Below, piece by piece: positions 41,189 through 43,890 of a stretch of DNA of 43,890 nt (its first letter is position 1; every line of letters begins with the position of its first letter). Source of the DNA: Sulfuricurvum sp. MLSB (GTDB taxonomy: Bacteria; Campylobacterota; Campylobacteria; Campylobacterales; Sulfurimonadaceae); the NCBI RefSeq assembly GCF_000747095.1, contig NZ_JQGL01000013.1, positions 42,761-86,650 of the forward strand, given 5' to 3'. The notes under the pieces are model-generated. The model did no database searches. It was given only the letters and a program-made list of their open reading frames with translations, and was not told the origin of the DNA. A program made the position numbers and the translations under genes.

Positions 41189-41265
41189 GTACATAATCGA
41201 ACAGGTGCCGCAAGGCATTCTGTTTTGACCCTTGGGGTCTTGCCTCGCTTCGGCGGGGCTTTTTT
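41189..41265 (+). ncRNA. Candidate small RNA of about 77 nt
   Basis: The interval is bounded by an extended -10 and a strong terminator and contains no open frame of note. Three successive hairpins can be drawn: AACAG/CTGTT plus TGCC/GGCA with a GCAA loop (41200-41224); GACCC/GGGTC with a TTG loop (41227-41239); and the terminator stem (41242-41259) with its T-run. The -10, the compact stems and the terminator match a trans-acting sRNA better than a leader, because no plus-strand gene follows. It does not match tmRNA, 6S, SRP RNA or RNase P by eye. Confidence 0.55.
41242..41265 (+). terminator. Strong rho-independent terminator
   Basis: Stem GCCTCGC paired with GCGGGGC (7 bp, one G-T) and a TTCG tetraloop, followed by six T. 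It works on the plus strand only; the minus strand has no T-run on the right side. Confidence 0.85.
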
Positions 41266-41689
41266 ATTTAAAGCTCTCAAACATTGCTCTTTTTATTTTT
41301 CTTCTTATCGGTTCAGGCACCCAGTTTAATACAATTTTTTTAATCCGCACTTTTTTCTCAATGGTCACAATATTATCAATCAAAATCGTCGTATCTTTAT
41401 AGAGGAAATATTTGTATTTTTGGTGTTCAAGTATCACACGTGAAGAATTCTCCGCATCGCCGTGTTTGGTTTCGGTCAGAGGTACGACAGTGATAGAACT
41501 GTTGGTGAGATTTTTGGAAATAACGATTGCCATATGCCGCATCGAAAATTCATTATCGGTATTGATGCCGTAGGGGTATTTTCCCATCATATCGACACAA
41601 TCATGCGGAATCTCTACGTATTTTTTAGGTGTCCCGAATTCCACTTCGACAACCGCCCAGCGGTAGAGTTCACTCCATTTTACAGCCAT
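41264..41689 (-). CDS. PemK/MazF-like protein
   Basis: Protein of 141 residues with a pattern resembling the PemK/MazF toxin fold: RWAVVEVEFG near the N-terminus, RHMAIVISKNLTNSSITVVPLTETKHG in the centre, and a later LIDNIVTIEKKVRIKK strand. MazF-type proteins are ribosome-independent RNases, but the family also holds inactive members. No canonical MazE or PemI antitoxin is adjacent. The stop overlaps the T-run of the small RNA terminator. The gene begins the AT-rich right accessory region. Confidence 0.65.
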   Translation of the reverse strand: MAVKWSELYRWAVVEVEFGTPKKYVEIPHDCVDMMGKYPYGINTDNEFSMRHMAIVISKNLTNSSITVVPLTETKHGDAENSSRVILEHQKYKYFLYKDTTILIDNIVTIEKKVRIKKIVLNWVPEPIRRKIKRAMFESFK

Positions 41690-41785
41690 TTAGTTTCCCT
41701 CTCGCATCGTTTACTCACGCTTTCCATCATCAAATTCAGCCTGTCCCCATTTTTTTTAAATGTCTGCTTTACATTCATCGTTAAT

Positions 41786-41998
41786 TTAACTATTAACATT
41801 ATCTTTTTCACTGGAATTTGGTTTAGCTTTAGCGTATTCTTTACCATCAATTTTAGTAATGGTGTATTCAGGGTGCTTACCTTGTTTTATCTCTTCAACA
41901 ATTATTTTTCTAGGAATTTTTGTGCCTCTGCCTACGATTTTATAGGTGTCATTTCCACCTTTAGCCCCGTCGTGATTACCTTTGATATTTTTAGCCAT
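41786..41998 (-). CDS. Small DUF3892-like protein
   Basis: Protein of 70 residues, basic, with NDTYKIVGRGTKIPRKIIVEEIKQGKHPEYTI, a pattern I associate with small DUF3892-type proteins of unknown function. AAAGG lies 6 bases before the ATG. The 97 bases between it and the PemK-like gene hold no feature. Its position upstream of a MazF-like protein could suggest a non-canonical antitoxin, but nothing in the sequence shows it. Confidence 0.6.
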   Translation of the reverse strand: MAKNIKGNHDGAKGGNDTYKIVGRGTKIPRKIIVEEIKQGKHPEYTITKIDGKEYAKAKPNSSEKDNVNS

Positions 41999-42357
41999 AT
42001 TATGCCTTTATGATGATTTTTAACCCAAATATCATTGAGTTTAAAAATCTTAGCACATTAAAAAAGAATCAATTTTAGAGCAATTCCCTTCCTAGTTTCC
42101 ACTCTCTAGAGTTGAAGCATATAGCATCGGGCTGCATTCCCACTTAAAAAGTGGGAATAAAGATGACATGATTTCTTCTTTTATGATTTCGTTTTATTGT
42201 AACAAAAACACAGAATTCAAACAAAAACATTACGGATTGGAAACTTCTATTGCATTTTGATATTATAGAATTGAGGATATTCTAGCAAAATCAGGAATCC
42301 ATCCCCTCCCTGATGACAATTCAGAGAGAAAATGAAGCGAGGAAAGAGAAATAGGGG
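41999..42357. other. Non-coding AT-rich gap
   Basis: About 360 bases without a gene on either strand. It contains the 23-base hairpin at 42136-42158 and AT-rich DNA. I see no RNA gene or terminator here. Confidence 0.5.
42136..42158. repeat. Perfect palindromic hairpin, 10 bp stem, AAA loop
   Basis: ATTCCCACTT and AAGTGGGAAT flank an AAA loop. It is followed by AAAGATGACATG, which recalls the TGACAT after the 13716 repeat. There is no T-run. It may be a mobile mini-repeat. Confidence 0.65.
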
Positions 42358-42579
42358 TTATTTAATGCTTTTGAGGGCTTCCACGACCGCGTCGATGTTT
42401 CCGATCGGAAGGTGGACTTTCCATTCGGGGTTCTTGGCATCGCCCGAGAGGGATACGCCGATACTGGCGACGCTGTCGCTTCCTTCTCCATAAGGCTCAT
42501 CGATCTTGCTGATACTGATCACCCCTTTTTTAGTACCGTCGAGGGGAATTTCTTTGATAATCGTTGCACCTGAGCTCAT
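42358..42579 (-). CDS. Unknown small protein
   Basis: Protein of 73 residues, acidic, without a signal peptide or membrane segment. The pattern GVISISKIDEPYGEGSDSVASIGVSLSGDAKNPEWKVHLP suggests a small beta-rich fold, loosely like PC4-type or other single-domain proteins, which I would not assert. AGGAG lies 6 bases before the ATG. A hairpin at 42615-42634 lies upstream. It looks real by ribosome site and composition. Confidence 0.6.
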   Translation of the reverse strand: MSSGATIIKEIPLDGTKKGVISISKIDEPYGEGSDSVASIGVSLSGDAKNPEWKVHLPIGNIDAVVEALKSIK

Positions 42580-42614
42580 ACAATCTCCTAACCGATAAAT
42601 GATATAGGAAAGAG

Positions 42615-42634
42615 TTTAGCCGATTTTGGCTAAA
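42615..42634. repeat. Inverted repeat, TTTAGCC-N6-GGCTAAA
   Basis: Seven paired bases between the transglycosylase-like gene stop (12 bases away) and the small protein start. A weak terminator on the minus strand is possible, as only a short T-poor tail follows. It could also be an operator. Confidence 0.4.
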
Positions 42635-42646
42635 GCAACCTTAAAT

Positions 42647-43189
42647 TTATTCGGTTCCTTCAGCCTTGAAACCGTTGCCGTAAATGTACGCATACATCTT
42701 GCGGTAATAGCGCGCGTTGCGTGCGGGATCGGTCGGCGCGTGATGATAGCGTCCGAGCGTTTCCCATGAATATCCGAAACTTTTTACCAAACGGGTCAAA
42801 ATACCGTTGGCTTTTTCACGTGCGGAACTCTCGTCAAAATATTCATGAACGAACGGATTGGGGTGATATTTGTAGTTGATTTGATAGGGTCCGAGGTCGA
42901 GGTTGTTGATACCGCCGTCAATCAGCGCCTGAGCCTGCATGGCACACTCTTGCGTCGAACCGCACCGGATCAGATGGCCGTTGACGGCAAATCCGGCAGC
43001 GCCCGCGCGCTGGGCGTCATCGATGGAGTTGATGCGTATGACATGGGGATTGCACGCGCCGTTTTCGTTCAGGCATTCGCAATGTTTAATGGCGTCCAAA
43101 ACGATGTCCGGCATCCGAAATTCGTTTTGAACTTGATCAGCGCTCAAAAGCGCACCGCTCAACATCAAACCAGCTATCCATCTTTGCAT
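42647..43189 (-). CDS. Exported lytic-transglycosylase-like protein
   Basis: Protein of 180 residues with a signal peptide (MLSGALLSA). The NNLDLGPYQINYKYHP segment resembles the GLMQIN-type motif of SLT lysozyme-like domains, and GRYHHAPTDPARNARYYRKMYAYI resembles the late Tyr-rich motif. The middle contains four cysteines that could form disulphides. It probably cleaves peptidoglycan in the periplasm. GGGGGA lies 9 bases upstream of ATG 43189; ATG 43198 is touched by the same purine run and is less likely. It precedes lpxD's end by a short gap. Confidence 0.7.
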   Translation of the reverse strand: MQRWIAGLMLSGALLSADQVQNEFRMPDIVLDAIKHCECLNENGACNPHVIRINSIDDAQRAGAAGFAVNGHLIRCGSTQECAMQAQALIDGGINNLDLGPYQINYKYHPNPFVHEYFDESSAREKANGILTRLVKSFGYSWETLGRYHHAPTDPARNARYYRKMYAYIYGNGFKAEGTE

Positions 43190-43207
43190 TCGGCACATTC
43201 CCCCGTT

Positions 43208-43890
43208 TTAAGATTCGATTATTTTAGCCAACTTTGCCTGCAATTTCAGCCACAACTTATGCTCCATCAGCGGAAAGCCGCTGTAAACGCCCCCTTTTGA
43301 GACATTTTTGGTAACACCCGCGCGTGCGGCAAGGGTGACGAAAGGGGCAATAGAGAGGTGGCCCGCGGTAGCACTTTGGCCGCCCATAACGACGTTGCGC
43401 CCCAGCGTCGTCGATCCGGCAAGCCCGACTTGAGAAACCAAAATCGAATATTCTCCGATGACGCAGTTGTGCCCGATTTGTACCAAATTGTCGATTTTCG
43501 ACCCTTTTTTGATCAGAGTCGAGCCGAATACGGCGCAATCGACGGTGCAGTTCGCACCGATCTCGACGTTGTCTTCTATGATGACGTTGCCGTTTTGGTA
43601 GAGCTTGACGTGTTCGCCCGTTTTTGTGTGGGCGTATCCGAAACCGTCGCTTCCGATGACCGTTCCCGCATGGATCGTGACCGAATTGCCGATGACGCAG
43701 TCGCGGTAGACGCAGACGTTCGGATAAAGGGTGACGTTATCCCCGATCAGTGCTTCGGAACCCACATAAACGCCGCTCATAATCGTGCAGTTTTGTCCGA
43801 TCCGCGCACCGTTTTCGATATGGGCGGTCGGATAGATGACGCTTCCCTCACCGATCAGGGCAGGTGTATCGCTGCTGCGGATCGGTTTGG
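43208..43890 (-). CDS. lpxD: UDP-3-O-acylglucosamine N-acyltransferase, C-terminal part
   Basis: Left-handed beta-helix protein running off the right edge; the N-terminal domain and start are outside the window. About 226 residues are visible, beginning KPIRSSDTPALIGEGSVIYPTA. Hexapeptide repeats follow, with the conserved GSDGFGY motif and QIGHNCVIGEYSILVSQVGLAGS with its catalytic His. It ends in a helical tail. It adds the second acyl chain in lipid A synthesis. The ATG at 43780 is internal, not the start. Confidence 0.93.
   Translation of the reverse strand, partial: KPIRSSDTPALIGEGSVIYPTAHIENGARIGQNCTIMSGVYVGSEALIGDNVTLYPNVCVYRDCVIGNSVTIHAGTVIGSDGFGYAHTKTGEHVKLYQNGNVIIEDNVEIGANCTVDCAVFGSTLIKKGSKIDNLVQIGHNCVIGEYSILVSQVGLAGSTTLGRNVVMGGQSATAGHLSIAPFVTLAARAGVTKNVSKGGVYSGFPLMEHKLWLKLQAKLAKIIES

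Noticed and set aside
41264-41998. Classical MazEF or PemIK pair
   Set aside because: The small neighbour looks like DUF3892 rather than a MazE/PemI antitoxin and is 97 bases away.

Overview
The window reads as a chromosomal segment of a Campylobacterota (epsilonproteobacterial) bacterium, most like the Sulfuricurvum/Sulfurimonas group. This is inferred from gene content and protein flavour: a carboxynorspermidine-dehydrogenase-type protein, a DgkA/LplT-PlsC lipid pair, a superoxide reductase, a divergent family-4 uracil-DNA glycosylase, many EAL/GGDEF-type signalling proteins, and moderate GC with AT-rich intergenic DNA. No rRNA, tRNA, CRISPR array or complete insertion sequence was seen. 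Genes are tightly packed. Many same-strand neighbours overlap by ATGA, and several convergent pairs share or overlap their stop codons.

Left part (1-11.8 kb): the tail of amrS and amrB; an EAL-HDOD signalling protein; a polyamine-type dehydrogenase; a membrane-lipid set (dgkA, an LplT-PlsC fusion, a DUF695/RraB protein); an unknown membrane coiled-coil protein; a HAD phosphatase; hemH; an NlpC/P60 hydrolase; a small unknown protein; and a DAO-type flavoprotein. From 11.8 to 13.75 kb lies a short accessory patch, AT-rich in its right half. It holds a HepT/MntA (HEPN-MNT) toxin-antitoxin pair, a PF06189-type 5'-nucleotidase and the C-terminal stump of a dGTPase-like gene, and it ends at a palindromic mini-repeat next to glyS.

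Middle part (13.7-24.9 kb): glyS; a superoxide reductase; then a tightly coupled run of family-4 UDG, a periplasmic-binding-like protein, a Crp/Fnr regulator, a ferritin-like protein and an exported ankyrin protein. The Crp/Fnr, ferritin and ankyrin genes, with the superoxide reductase just upstream, look like an oxidative-stress and iron group. Next is ybgC, then a cluster of four exported proteins around a divergent promoter (FecR-domain, Cys-rich coiled coil, TPR-PDZ, and a divergently transcribed TPR paralogue) with no function I recognise, and an MscS channel.

Right part: 24.9-38.5 kb is a nine-gene minus-strand operon for storage glucan built on GH57 enzymes. In transcription order it holds an NDP-sugar pyrophosphorylase fused to a phosphomannomutase-like domain, a GH57 amylase-type enzyme, a GH57 4-alpha-glucanotransferase, a GalT-like uridylyltransferase, glycogen synthase, a DUF4912 protein, a GH57 branching enzyme, a ROK sugar kinase, and a GT35 glucan-phosphorylase homologue. 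The GT35 homologue has threonine where the PLP-binding lysine should be, and the mutase-like domain lacks the phosphoserine motif. Together these suggest an unusual glycogen route. Beyond it are a GGDEF cyclase, an aspartate aminotransferase, an accessory gap with a gene stump and a strong candidate small RNA (three hairpins ending in a terminator), a PemK/MazF-like protein, a DUF3892-like protein, a small unknown protein, a lytic-transglycosylase-like protein and a partial lpxD running off the right edge.
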